A stretch of DNA of 64,000 nucleotides from G965279355 sp965279355 (GTDB lineage Bacteria > Pseudomonadota > Alphaproteobacteria > CACIAM-22H2), in contig OZ257155.1 in the NCBI GenBank assembly GCA_965279355.1, forward strand, positions 4,092,001-4,156,000, given 5' to 3'. A model generated the notes under the pieces. It made no database searches and had not been told where the DNA came from. It saw nothing but the letters and a program-made list of their open reading frames with translations. Each line of letters begins with the position of its first letter. Position 1 is the first letter of the stretch. Shown here in pieces: positions 35,112 through 43,353 of this stretch. The position numbers and the translations under genes are program-made.

Positions 35112-36968
35112 ATGGCGGGACCCACTGAAAACCTCGAACGGGCGCTCGGTCTTCATCGCGCGGGCAAGCTCGATGAAGCGGAGAAGCTTTATCGCGCTTT
35201 TCTGCGGTCGCAGCCGGGCAATGCCGATGCGCTGCATCTGCTCGGCGTACTGACCCAACAGCGCGGCGATGCGCCCGGCGGCGAAAAGCTGATCCGCCAG
35301 GCGCTGGCGCGCAATCCGGCGCAGCCGATGTTCCATAACAATCTCGGCAAAGTTCTCGGCGAACAGGCGAAATGGGAAGAGGCGGCCGCAAGCCACCGCC
35401 GCGCCGCGGAGCTGGCGCCGACCAATGCGGAGGCGCAGTTCAATCTCGGCGTAGCGCTGGTGGCCCTGAACCGCGATGACGACGCCGAAACGGCGTATCG
35501 CGCGGCAATCAGGCTGGCGCCGCGCGGCGCCAAGCCGCTGAACAATCTGGGCTCGCTTCTCAAAAAAGCCGGTCGTCTCGACGAGGCCGTGGGGGTGTTG
35601 CAGCAGGCGCTGACACTCGATCCCGTTTACGCCGAGGCGCTGACCAATCTCGCTTATCTTTCGATGATGCTGGGCGATTTCGCCGGTGCCCGCGATCTGT
35701 ACCGCCGCGCGATTGCCGCGCGCCCGAACGATCCATATCCGTTCCGCAACTACCTCACGATGCTTCTCTACGATCCGGGTGTCGATGGGGCGACCAAGTT
35801 TGCCGAGCATCAGCGTTTTGCGGAGATTTATGGACCGCCGGAGAAGCCCGAAAGGACCATGCCGACACCGCGCGACGCGGACCGGACGCTCCGCGTCGGC
35901 TGGCTGTCCGCCGATCTTTTCAATCATCCGGTGGCTCGCAATCTGGAGCCGCTCTTCGCGGCGCGTGATCGCGAACGGTTTGCCGCCATCGTCTATGCCG
36001 ATGTTGCGCAGCCCGACGCTGTCACGCAGCGTTTCCACGCAATGGCCGACGAATGGCGTGACATCGGAGGCTGGACGGACCGGCAGGTTGCGGAGCGCAT
36101 GCGCGCCGACCGGCTGGATATCCTGATCTCGCTGGCCGGCCGCTTCGACCGCAACCGGCCGCTGATCGCCATGCATCGTGCGGCGCCGGTGCAGATCAGC
36201 TTTCACGATCCCGCGACCAGCGGCGTCGCGGAGATGGACTACCTGGTCGCTGACCGTATCCTGGCGCCCAAACGTGGACAGGAACGTTTCACCGAGCGGG
36301 TTCTGCGCCTGCCGCAGTTCTATATTCATGCGCCGCTGCACGAAGCGCCGCCGGTCGCTTCCCTTCCGGCCCGAACATCCGGTCGCGTCACGTTCGGATG
36401 TTTCAACAATCCGGTGAAGATCAACGATGACGTGCTGTCGCTCTGGGCCGATCTTCTGCGGCGCGTGCCGGACTCGCGGCTGGTTCTCAAATATCTGAAC
36501 CTCTATCAGTCACCGTCGTTGCGCGACCGGGTGCATCGGGTGTTCGCGGCGCGCGGTGTCGACGTGGCCCGAATAGAGATGATCGGGCGCCAGGAGTCGA
36601 CCGGCAGCCATCTCGCCGGCTATGCGCAGGTCGACATCGCGCTCGATCCGTATCCCTTCAGCGGGTCGACCACGACATTCGAGGCATTGTGGATGGGCGT
36701 ACCGGTGGTCACGCTCCTTGGCGACGCCATGGTCGGACGCTGGAGCGCCGCCATACTGCATGCCGTCGGACTGGACGAGCATGTCACCCATGACCGGGCC
36801 GGCTATGTGGAAATCGTGTCGGCCCTCGCGTCCGACCTCTTCCGGCTCGAAGAGATCCGCCGGTCATTGCGGGACCGGGTCGCCGGCTCCCGCCTGTGCG
36901 ACGGCGCCCGGATTGCCCGCCATTTCGAGCGTCTTCTGCGCGCCGTCTGGCGAAAAACCTGCGCTTGA
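35112..36968 (+). CDS. TPR + GT41-like glycosyltransferase, copy 3
   Basis: 618 residues, starting at MAGPTENLERAL. It is predicted cytoplasmic. TPR repeats occupy about 5-215, and the catalytic half shows WLSADLFNHPVARNLEPL, APVQISFHDPATSG (about 361), MDYLVADRILAP, TFGCFNNPVKINDDVLSLW, and ALDPYPFSGSTTTFEALWMG. It shares the altered HDPATSG motif with copy 2. It begins 39 nt after copy 2 and is the last of three in a row. It ends at the point where copy 1 also ends, so it lacks the membrane tail. A GTG at 35091 is an alternative start. Confidence 0.9.
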   Translation: MAGPTENLERALGLHRAGKLDEAEKLYRAFLRSQPGNADALHLLGVLTQQRGDAPGGEKLIRQALARNPAQPMFHNNLGKVLGEQAKWEEAAASHRRAAELAPTNAEAQFNLGVALVALNRDDDAETAYRAAIRLAPRGAKPLNNLGSLLKKAGRLDEAVGVLQQALTLDPVYAEALTNLAYLSMMLGDFAGARDLYRRAIAARPNDPYPFRNYLTMLLYDPGVDGATKFAEHQRFAEIYGPPEKPERTMPTPRDADRTLRVGWLSADLFNHPVARNLEPLFAARDRERFAAIVYADVAQPDAVTQRFHAMADEWRDIGGWTDRQVAERMRADRLDILISLAGRFDRNRPLIAMHRAAPVQISFHDPATSGVAEMDYLVADRILAPKRGQERFTERVLRLPQFYIHAPLHEAPPVASLPARTSGRVTFGCFNNPVKINDDVLSLWADLLRRVPDSRLVLKYLNLYQSPSLRDRVHRVFAARGVDVARIEMIGRQESTGSHLAGYAQVDIALDPYPFSGSTTTFEALWMGVPVVTLLGDAMVGRWSAAILHAVGLDEHVTHDRAGYVEIVSALASDLFRLEEIRRSLRDRVAGSRLCDGARIARHFERLLRAVWRKTCA

Positions 36969-37049
36969 AGGGGCATTAGGCCTAGATTCGACGAATTCGG
37001 CTTTCGGCCTTAACATTTCGGCCTGACAGCCGACTCGGAGATTTTGACA

Positions 37050-37580
37050 ATGGAACAGATGCGTCTTGCGTTGCTGGCGAACATGTCCGGCACACCGTCG
37101 CATGACGGGCAGGTCATCGCGCTGACGCTGAACCTGAAAGGCGGCGTGTCGCACTCCGCCGCGATCGCCGCCAATCAGATGGCGGGCGCGATCGGGTTCA
37201 TGATGTCGCTGGCCCAGAAGGCCTCCGACCTGCGGCCGGGCCATGCATCCGAGCCGCCGCAGAAGGTGCCGACTTTTTCGATCTCGCAGCTCGCCTTTGC
37301 CAAGGGCAAGACCGAGAACGATGTGGTGCTGAGCATGCAGGTCGGGCCGATGGAATTGTCCTTCGAGGTGCCCAAGACCACGCTTCTGCAGTCGCTGGCC
37401 CGCCTGCAGGCGCCAGCACCGGCGCCTGCGAAGGCAGCGCCGGCCGCCAAGGCCGCGGCACCCGCGCCAGCCTCTGCTCCAAAACCCCCGGCCAAACCGC
37501 TGCCGCCGCGCACCGGAATTTCGGCACCCAAGGCCGGTGCCCCCAAGCCGAAGATCCTGCCCAAGCCGACCAAGCGTTGA
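37050..37580 (+). CDS. Unknown protein with Ala/Pro/Lys-rich tail
   Basis: A 176-residue protein I do not recognise. The first 115 residues look folded, with alternating hydrophobic strands (MRLALLANMSG, VIALTLNLKGG, VVLSMQVGPMELSFEV). Residues 118-176 are almost only Ala, Pro and Lys and are probably disordered and basic, like tails that bind DNA or cell wall. CGGAG lies 9 nt before the ATG at 37050. It follows the three glycosyltransferases by 81 nt on the same strand and could be a target or partner of them (Ala/Pro-rich linkers are common glycosylation sites), but that is speculation. Confidence 0.7.
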   Translation: MEQMRLALLANMSGTPSHDGQVIALTLNLKGGVSHSAAIAANQMAGAIGFMMSLAQKASDLRPGHASEPPQKVPTFSISQLAFAKGKTENDVVLSMQVGPMELSFEVPKTTLLQSLARLQAPAPAPAKAAPAAKAAAPAPASAPKPPAKPLPPRTGISAPKAGAPKPKILPKPTKR

Positions 37581-37602
37581 TTGCCGCCGCTTGGCGGACG
37601 GC

Positions 37603-39063
37603 TCAGCGCGGAAGGTCGCGCGGCTGGTGATGGCTCACATGCATGCCGTCATGGGGATGCAGGCCGCGGAAGCTGAAGGCGGCGAGCGCCGGTAGCAGCG
37701 CCACGATCACCAGGGTGAGCTGGAAGTCGCCGATCCCGACGCCGCCATGGCCGCCGGCCAGCAGTGCCAGGAGCGTGGCGCTGACGGCAACGCCAAGGCT
37801 TTGCGCGAGTTGCTGCACGACGCTGGCAATGGTCGTTCCGCGGCTGGCGATCTCGGGTGTCAGGTCGGCGTAGCCGAGCGTGCCTATGCCGGTGAAGGCG
37901 CTGGAGCGCACGAAACCGAACACGAACAGATAGGACCAGATGATCCAGTGCGGGGTGCCGGCGTTGAACAGCGCGAGCCCGGCAATCATCGCGGCGACGA
38001 GAAGGGAGACGCCGATCAGAAAGGTCCGGAAGCCGAAGACGCGCAAGACTACCGGGATTGCGAAGCGGATGGAGATCGATCCGACCGTGGACGCGAAGGT
38101 CAGCAGGCCGGATTCCATGGCCGACAGTCCGAAGCCGAGCTGGAACATCAGCGGCAGCACGAACGGTGCCGCGCCAATACCGGTGCGGGCGATCAATCCG
38201 GCCGTCATCGACATGCGGAACGTCCGGATCCTCAGCAGGGTGAGGTCGAGCACCGGATTTTCACGGTGGCGTGCATAGAGCACGTATCCGACGAGGCAGA
38301 GAGCCGAGACAACAAGCATCACGGGCGGCAGGGCAACCGGAAGCAGGCCGCGGCCGATCGTCTCCAGACCGAGCTGCAGCATCGCGAAGCCGACCCCGAC
38401 GAGCATGAAACCCGGGACATCGAATTTCGTCGGCAGATCGATCCGGTAGTTCTCGACCAGCCGGATGGTCATCACGATGCCGAGAATGCCGATCGGAATG
38501 TTGATGTAGAAGATCCAGCGCCACGACACATAGGTTGTGAGGAAGCCGCCGACCAGCGGCCCCAGTGTCGGCCCGAGCAGTCCCGGAATGGCCATGAAGG
38601 CCATGACCCGCACCAGTTGATCCTTGGGAAACGCACGCACCATGATCAGACGTCCGACCGGCGTCATCAGCGCGCCGCCGAAACCCTGCAGCACGCGATA
38701 GGCGATCATCGTTTCCAGGCTCTCGGCCGTACCGCACAGCGCCGAGGCGCCGGTGAAGATGACGATGGCGGTGCAATAGACATCGCGCGCGCCGAAACGG
38801 TCGGCGATCCAGCCGCTGATCGGAATGAACAGGGCCAGGCTCAGCAGGTAGCTGGTGACGGTGAGGCTGAGCAGCAGCGGCGCGACGCCGAAGCTGGCCG
38901 CCATCTGCGGGATTGACGTGACGACGATCGTCGAATCCATGCCGTCCATGAAAAAGCCGGTGGAGATCGTCAGTGCGATCAGGACGGGTGAAACGGGCGG
39001 CTTGATGTCCGTGGGCGTCGGTTCTTCCCCCGTGGCGCCGGTGCCGCGCGCGTTTTCGTTCAT
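37603..39063 (-). CDS. MFS multidrug exporter, DHA2 (EmrB/QacA) family
   Basis: A 486-residue inner-membrane transporter with about 14 predicted helices. Family motifs are the N-terminal LDxT-like MDGMDSTIVVTSIPQM, motif A GWIADRFGARDVY, and motif C-like GPTLGPLVGGFL with SWRWIFYINIPIG. It should export hydrophobic drugs by proton antiport. No partner membrane-fusion (EmrA) gene lies beside it, so it may work alone or with a distant partner. It is convergent with the gene for the unknown Ala/Pro/Lys protein and divergent from the VOC gene. Confidence 0.93.
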   Translation of the reverse strand: MNENARGTGATGEEPTPTDIKPPVSPVLIALTISTGFFMDGMDSTIVVTSIPQMAASFGVAPLLLSLTVTSYLLSLALFIPISGWIADRFGARDVYCTAIVIFTGASALCGTAESLETMIAYRVLQGFGGALMTPVGRLIMVRAFPKDQLVRVMAFMAIPGLLGPTLGPLVGGFLTTYVSWRWIFYINIPIGILGIVMTIRLVENYRIDLPTKFDVPGFMLVGVGFAMLQLGLETIGRGLLPVALPPVMLVVSALCLVGYVLYARHRENPVLDLTLLRIRTFRMSMTAGLIARTGIGAAPFVLPLMFQLGFGLSAMESGLLTFASTVGSISIRFAIPVVLRVFGFRTFLIGVSLLVAAMIAGLALFNAGTPHWIIWSYLFVFGFVRSSAFTGIGTLGYADLTPEIASRGTTIASVVQQLAQSLGVAVSATLLALLAGGHGGVGIGDFQLTLVIVALLPALAAFSFRGLHPHDGMHVSHHQPRDLPR

Positions 39064-39175
39064 GTCTGGTTATGTCGTGCAAGTCGGGCCGTTGGCAAAT
39101 TCTTTTGCTGTGATCGCTCGCAAGCGTTCGGCGAAAGGCTTAATCTCGACACCAACGACTTTCGGGAGGATTCTT

Positions 39176-39562
39176 ATGGCCAAACTGCGCCACATCGCGC
39201 TGACTGTCAGCGATCTGCCGCGCGCGGCGGCGTTCTACGAAAAGACGTTCGGCCTGGTCCGGCACAGCGCCAGCGATGTTGCCGTCAGCCTGTCCGACGG
39301 AGTCATGAACCTCACCCTGCTCAAGTTCCCGACCGACGAGATGGCGGGCGACGAGCGCGGCAAGGATTTCGTCGGCGTGCACCATTTCGGTTTCGTCGTC
39401 GACGACATCGACAAGGCCGGCGACAGTATCAAGGCCAATGGCGGAAGCTTCCACCGCGAGCCGACGCCGGAGATGCAGACAGAAACCAAGTATCGCGATC
39501 CCGACGGCATCGTTTTCGACATCACCAGTCCCCGCCATGTCTGGAAGGGTGTTTCGGGCTGA
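39176..39562 (+). CDS. VOC (glyoxalase/dioxygenase fold) protein
   Basis: A 128-residue single VOC-module protein. The N-terminal KLRHIALTVSDLPRAAAFYE and the mid-part GVHHFGFVVDDIDKA, with the C-terminal KYRDPDGIVFDI, match the glyoxalase superfamily, and metal ligands likely include the His in RHIAL and the Asp or Glu near the end. The function could be isomerase, glyoxalase or resistance protein. GGGAGGA is placed 5 nt before the ATG. It converges tightly on the BKACE gene. Confidence 0.88.
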   Translation: MAKLRHIALTVSDLPRAAAFYEKTFGLVRHSASDVAVSLSDGVMNLTLLKFPTDEMAGDERGKDFVGVHHFGFVVDDIDKAGDSIKANGGSFHREPTPEMQTETKYRDPDGIVFDITSPRHVWKGVSG

Positions 39563-39570
39563 ACGCGCCT

Positions 39571-40506
39571 CTAGAACTTCACGGCATCGCCGCCCTTGAG
39601 GCCGAGCCGCTTGCGTGCCTCGGCGGGAGTGGCGACTTCGAGTGACAGCTCCTCGACGATGCGGCGGATTTTCTTTACCTGCTCGGCGTTGCTGGTCGCC
39701 AGCCGGCCCTTGCCGGCATAGAGGCTATCCTCCAGCCCGACCCGCACATTGCCGCCCATCAGCGCTCCATGCGTGCACAGCGACATCTGATGGCGGCCGG
39801 CGGCCATGATCGACCATTCATAGTCGGTGCCGAACAGCCGGTCGGCGGTGCGCCGCATGTGAACCACGTTGTCGACGTCGGGACCGATGCCACCCAGGAT
39901 TCCGAAAATCGTCTGGATGAACAGCGGCGGCTTGTAGAAGCCGTGTTCGACGAAATAGGCCAGCGTGTAGAGATGGCCGACGTCGTAGCATTCGAACTCG
40001 AAGCGCACGCCGTGGTCGTCGCCCAGCATCTTCATGATGCGCTCGATGTCCTCAAACGTGTTGCGGAAGATCAGCGATCGGGTTGCCTCTAGATAGGGCT
40101 TCTCCCAGTCGTGCTTCCATTCCTTCACCCGGCCGGCGCCGGCGAAGAAGCCGAAATTCATGGAGCCCATGTTGAGCGAAGTCATCTCGGGGCTGGCGCG
40201 GAGTGGCGCCGCGAGGCGTTCCTCAAGCTTCATGCCGGAGCCGCCGCCGGTTGTGATGTTCACCACGGCGTCGGTGGACTGCTTGATGCGCGGCAGGAAC
40301 TGCATGAAGACGTCGGGATCGGGAGTCGGCCGGCCGTCTTTCGGGTCGCGGGCATGGAGATGCAGGATGGAGGCGCCGGCTTCGGCCGCGGCGATCGCTT
40401 CGGTGGCGATCTCATCGGGCGTAATCGGCAGATGCGGCGACATGCTCGGCGTATGAACCGAGCCGGTCACGGCACAGGTGATGATGACTTTGCGCGCGTC
40501 GGCCAT
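39571..40506 (-). CDS. BKACE-family beta-keto acid cleavage enzyme (DUF849)
   Basis: A 311-residue TIM-barrel enzyme of the BKACE family (3-keto-5-aminohexanoate cleavage-like), which uses zinc and acetyl-CoA to split beta-keto acids into acetoacetate and a CoA ester. The zinc motif HLHARDPKDGRP and KVIITCAVTGSVHTPSMSP are clear, as is AAGRHQMSLCTHGALMGGN. The specific beta-keto acid is not predictable. The start MADARKV (40506) has GGAGG 12 nt upstream, a longer than usual spacing. A structured leader with a terminator hairpin lies 75-200 nt upstream on the same strand. Confidence 0.92.
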   Translation of the reverse strand: MADARKVIITCAVTGSVHTPSMSPHLPITPDEIATEAIAAAEAGASILHLHARDPKDGRPTPDPDVFMQFLPRIKQSTDAVVNITTGGGSGMKLEERLAAPLRASPEMTSLNMGSMNFGFFAGAGRVKEWKHDWEKPYLEATRSLIFRNTFEDIERIMKMLGDDHGVRFEFECYDVGHLYTLAYFVEHGFYKPPLFIQTIFGILGGIGPDVDNVVHMRRTADRLFGTDYEWSIMAAGRHQMSLCTHGALMGGNVRVGLEDSLYAGKGRLATSNAEQVKKIRRIVEELSLEVATPAEARKRLGLKGGDAVKF

Positions 40507-40580
40507 GCTGCTTTGCGTCCTCCCCGTTTGGAGGAACCTTAGCGCGGCGCCGGGATGCGACGCGAGCATGCAGGGCCGGA

Positions 40581-40612
40581 AAGAGAAAGGCCCCGCCGGA
40601 GGGGGCGGGGCC
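40581..40612 (-). terminator. Strong terminator hairpin reading leftward, upstream of the BKACE gene
   Basis: A 9-bp GC stem (GGCCCCGCC / GGCGGGGCC) with a 6-nt loop, followed on the minus strand by TTTCTCTTT. No coding gene reads leftward just before it, so it ends either a leader RNA (attenuator) or an independent small RNA. Confidence 0.7.
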
Positions 40613-40712
40613 TAGGGCACTCCCACGGGTGGGCTGAGGGGCCTCCCCATGGAGCCTGATCGATAGCAAGTCGGGGGGCAGGGTCGTAATTGCGTGAACT
40701 ACCTACACGCAG
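40589..40712 (-). ncRNA. Candidate structured RNA: attenuator leader or sRNA
   Basis: The 302-bp gap 40507-40808 has no supported gene. Its minus strand can fold into a hairpin TGCGTG / CACGCA (40691-40711), a long bulged helix around GGCTCC...GGAGTGCC (about 40612-40655), and the terminator at 40581-40612. The AT-rich stretch at 40721-40756, extreme for this genome, could hold its promoter, although no strong -35/-10 pair is seen. It may be a transcription-attenuation leader controlling the BKACE gene, or a free RNA. It matches no family I know. Confidence 0.4.
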
Positions 40713-40808
40713 CACCTGAATATGAAGACAATTTTAAATAAAATTTAACATAATGGGCGAGATACTAGGGTAGCGCCAAACCCAAGGCGCCAACCAAGGG
40801 GACTTCAC

Positions 40809-41084
40809 GTGAGCAAGAGCTGTTTTCGCCAGACCATTCCGTCACCGTGGCACATCGCCTCGCTGAGCGTGCCGCCGGGCGCCAATCCCGGCACGTTCGG
40901 AAAGTCGCTTGAGCGCCATCTGGCCACGCGGTTCATCGGGCGCGACTGGGCGTGGTCACCGGACGAGCAGGCCGGGCGGGTTGTCCTGGCGACCGAAGAC
41001 CTGACCGCGATGCCGGTCCTGCTGGCCCATCTTCTGGGGCCGATTCCGCGAGTCGCCGAGACGCCCCGCGCTGTCGCGGCGTAG
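40809..41084 (+). CDS. Small orphan protein, pair A member 1
   Basis: A 91-residue protein starting at GTG 40809, with AAGGGG 8 nt upstream. I do not recognise it. It aligns column by column with the next plus-strand gene (41289): both have W near residue 14-16, VPxGxxP, LAxRxxxRxWAW, a VLATxxLTxMPVLLA block and AExP near the end. It has no signal peptide or membrane helix. The upstream region (40721-40756) is unusually AT-rich. The shared pattern makes coding certain enough; the function is unknown. Confidence 0.72.
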   Translation: MSKSCFRQTIPSPWHIASLSVPPGANPGTFGKSLERHLATRFIGRDWAWSPDEQAGRVVLATEDLTAMPVLLAHLLGPIPRVAETPRAVAA

Positions 41085-41178
41085 CCCACCCTTCCCACAC
41101 CCCGAAACCTAGGGTTATCCCGTACAAAACGGGCTCCTCTCGCTCAAACCGGTTGATTCCGGAGCGGGATCGGGAGTA

Positions 41179-41225
41179 TGCAACCGTTTGCAACACTGTC
41201 GTGAGCGTCTCTGCAAACGTTTGCA
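41179..41225. promoter_or_regulatory. Twin LacI-type operator palindromes
   Basis: TGCAACCGTTTGCA (41179-41192, one mismatch to perfect symmetry) and TGCAAACGTTTGCA (41212-41225, perfect), with centres 33 bp apart, about three helical turns. Palindromes with a central CG are typical of LacI/GalR-family operators. They sit 64-110 bp before the second member of pair A. No LacI-family gene is in the window, so the regulator, if real, is elsewhere. Confidence 0.55.
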
Positions 41226-41288
41226 GGCGGGTCTCGGCAGGGTACCCGGGGAATGCTGGATTAATCAGCGGCGAGGGAGCAGGGGCCA

Positions 41289-41591
41289 GTGAAACAGCAT
41301 ACGAGCAAGTTCCGGCACAGGATTCCGGCCGCCTGGACCATGGTGACCGTCACTGTTCCGCGCGGCGAAACCCCCGAGAGCTACGCCGACGATATTGAAG
41401 TCTGTCTCGCGGTCCGCGATTTCAGCCGGACCTGGGCGTGGACCGCAGTTGATGGAAATTCCTCCCAGATCGTCCTGGCGACCGCCCGGCTGACAAGCAT
41501 GCCGGTTCTTCTGGCCTGCGTCACCGGCATCAACCGGCTGGCGGAGCATCCGCCGGTCTCCCTGGTCACCCCCGCGAGCGCGGCGGCCTGA
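41289..41591 (+). CDS. Small orphan protein, pair A member 2
   Basis: A 100-residue protein starting at GTG 41289, with GGGAGC and AGGGG upstream. It is a clear paralog of the 91-residue gene at 40809: the shared block contains RTWAW, IVLATARLTSMPVLLA and LAEHP. It has no membrane segment. The two genes are separated by 204 bp containing twin operator-like palindromes, so this copy probably has its own promoter and regulation. Function unknown. Confidence 0.72.
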   Translation: MKQHTSKFRHRIPAAWTMVTVTVPRGETPESYADDIEVCLAVRDFSRTWAWTAVDGNSSQIVLATARLTSMPVLLACVTGINRLAEHPPVSLVTPASAAA

Positions 41592-41609
41592 CCCGGTCTC
41601 GCAGCCCGG

Positions 41610-42107
41610 CTACTCGAGCCGGGTGACGTTCACGACCTGGTATTGCTGACGGCTGTAGAGCTGTTCGGCGCGCGAGAGCGCCGTCTGATAGTCGCCGGCC
41701 CAGATCAGCAGGTGGCGATTGACGTCTCCATTGCCGGCCAGGCCGTCGATCCGCTTGAGCTTGGCGACCCAGGCCTTCTGCTGCTTGGCCGCGGGAAATT
41801 CGCTTGTCACGTAGATGGGCTTCGCGGCCGGCGGGGTGAAGTTCTTGAGTTCCTGGCGCCGCGCGGCGGTCGCCTGCACGGCCGTTTCGATATGGCGGCG
41901 GGTTTCGGCCATCTCGCCGTTCAGCCGCTCGATCTCCTTGCCGTGCTTCGCCAGCGTTTGAACTTCATGGCGCTGCTCGTTCTTGAGCTTGCGCACGCGC
42001 TGGCTGACCTTGTGCCAGGCCACATTCAGGCGCTGTCCCGCATGCGCCAGCCAGACCGTGCTGGCACTGATCGCGGCGGCCAGGACCATGATGTCGAAAT
42101 CGAGCAT
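41610..42107 (-). CDS. Membrane-anchored coiled-coil protein, pair B member 2
   Basis: A 165-residue protein beginning MLDFDIM. One N-terminal membrane helix is followed by a basic coiled coil (about 25-95: LKNEQRHEVQTLAKHGKEIE) and a C-terminal folded part (about 95-165). The C-terminal segment LIWAGDYQTALSRAEQLY aligns with the corresponding part of the upstream neighbour. The start ATG shares one base with that neighbour's TAA stop (TAATG), so the two are translationally coupled. I do not recognise a family; a structural or complex-forming role at the inner membrane is suggested only by layout. Confidence 0.75.
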   Translation of the reverse strand: MLDFDIMVLAAAISASTVWLAHAGQRLNVAWHKVSQRVRKLKNEQRHEVQTLAKHGKEIERLNGEMAETRRHIETAVQATAARRQELKNFTPPAAKPIYVTSEFPAAKQQKAWVAKLKRIDGLAGNGDVNRHLLIWAGDYQTALSRAEQLYSRQQYQVVNVTRLE

Positions 42108-42682
42108 TACGCGGCGGCCTCTGCCGGAGATGCGGCAGGTGCGGTCGCTACAGCGGCCGCAGCGGGCAAGGCGTCGGTAAAGGGACCGATCGTATAGCCC
42201 TGGGCGGCCGGATAACGCAGCTTGGCCTCGATCAGGGCCTCGGCCGGATTGCCGGCGACGACCTCGATAAAGCAGCTGCGCCGCCACAGCAGAGCCTGCG
42301 TTGCCTCGGGCGCGTCGCCCAGGCGCTTGGACACCACGGCGCGATAGGTGCGGCGCCGGTTGTCGCGGCGTTCGGCGTCGAGGTCGGGTGCGAAGATCAG
42401 AAGTTCGGGGGTTTTCTGCCGTTCCTGGTATTCGCGTTCGAGATCCGCGAGCGCGCCCTTGGCCCGCGCCAGTTCCTGACGGACCGGCGGCAGTGACGCA
42501 CCCAGGGTTTCGGATTTCCGGACTGCGGCTTCGCAGTCCTTGCGGGTCTTCTGCAGCGCTTCCTCGTGGCTGTCCTCGCGGCACAGGCTGGAGAACAGCT
42601 GGTCGGCGGAGCCGCTCAGCACTTCAGCGCCCGCCGCCACCAGAAGAAGCATGGCCAGGACCATAAGGAGGATGAGAGTCAT
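42107..42682 (-). CDS. Membrane-anchored coiled-coil protein, pair B member 1
   Basis: A 191-residue protein with an N-terminal membrane helix (about 1-20: LILLMVLAMLLLVAAGAEV), a heptad-rich coiled coil (about 35-90), a folded region (about 90-170) and an Ala/Pro-rich end. The segment EVVAGNPAEALIEAKLRYP corresponds to LIWAGDYQTALSRAEQLY of the coupled downstream gene, so the two look like an ancient duplication. GGGGA is placed 6 nt before the ATG. It is unrecognised. It is divergent from pair C member 1. Confidence 0.75.
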   Translation of the reverse strand: MTLILLMVLAMLLLVAAGAEVLSGSADQLFSSLCREDSHEEALQKTRKDCEAAVRKSETLGASLPPVRQELARAKGALADLEREYQERQKTPELLIFAPDLDAERRDNRRRTYRAVVSKRLGDAPEATQALLWRRSCFIEVVAGNPAEALIEAKLRYPAAQGYTIGPFTDALPAAAAVATAPAASPAEAAA

Positions 42683-42836
42683 AAATGTCCCCGACTGGAC
42701 CGGTATTGTGCGCCCGCGGGGTGAACGGGGGGTTAACGACTTTCACAATTTTCCCAAAATGTGTCAGATTTCGAGGTCCTGCCGGGACGGCTAAACCCCT
42801 GCGGGTAGAGCCATTCTCAGGATATGATCGCAGCCC

Positions 42837-43322
42837 ATGAACGACGACGCCCCCCCGCCCAGAACGCCCAACCCGCTCCTGAAAAAGGTGCGGAAAGTAT
42901 CGGGCAATGTGAGCGAACTCGCGACCACCGGTTCGGGTGGCGCGCCCGGGAGCAAGGCTACCGATTTCCGCTGGTCGATGGATCGCGATCTCGACCGGCT
43001 GGTCCTATTGATTGAACGCGACTGGGACGACATGGCGAAGCGTCCGCAGCTCATGGCGGACCTCAAGGACATCATCTGGAACCTGAAGCGGCGCGCCGAC
43101 CGCTCCGGTTACATGCTGCTCTCCTCGATCTGCCTCCTGTTCCTCGACTACCTGAGCGGCGTCGAGTACGGGCGCCAGGAGCGCAAAGTTGTTGAGCAAT
43201 ACTTCGAAGCCGTGCGCGTGATCTCCATGAAGAACCTGATCGGCATGGGCGGCCCGCTCGGCGAGGCGATGACCGCCGACCTCATGAAGATCAACGAAAA
43301 GGCTGGCGTTAAGCCCCAGTAG
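42837..43322 (+). CDS. Unknown helical protein, pair C member 1
   Basis: A 161-residue soluble protein. The first 45 residues are Pro/Gly/Ser-rich and probably disordered; the rest is helical. It matches the gene at 43904 over about 65 residues: both have GYxLxS, a leucine/phenylalanine run then YL, KV, an aromatic run, a glycine pair (GMGGPLGE / GDGGEVGQ) and a final (I/V)N. I do not recognise the family. The context (a receiver gene and several other small orphans) leaves signalling or cell-cycle roles open. Confidence 0.75.
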   Translation: MNDDAPPPRTPNPLLKKVRKVSGNVSELATTGSGGAPGSKATDFRWSMDRDLDRLVLLIERDWDDMAKRPQLMADLKDIIWNLKRRADRSGYMLLSSICLLFLDYLSGVEYGRQERKVVEQYFEAVRVISMKNLIGMGGPLGEAMTADLMKINEKAGVKPQ

Positions 43323-43353
43323 CAGGCCCCAGAGAAATGCGCTCGCGGTTCGC

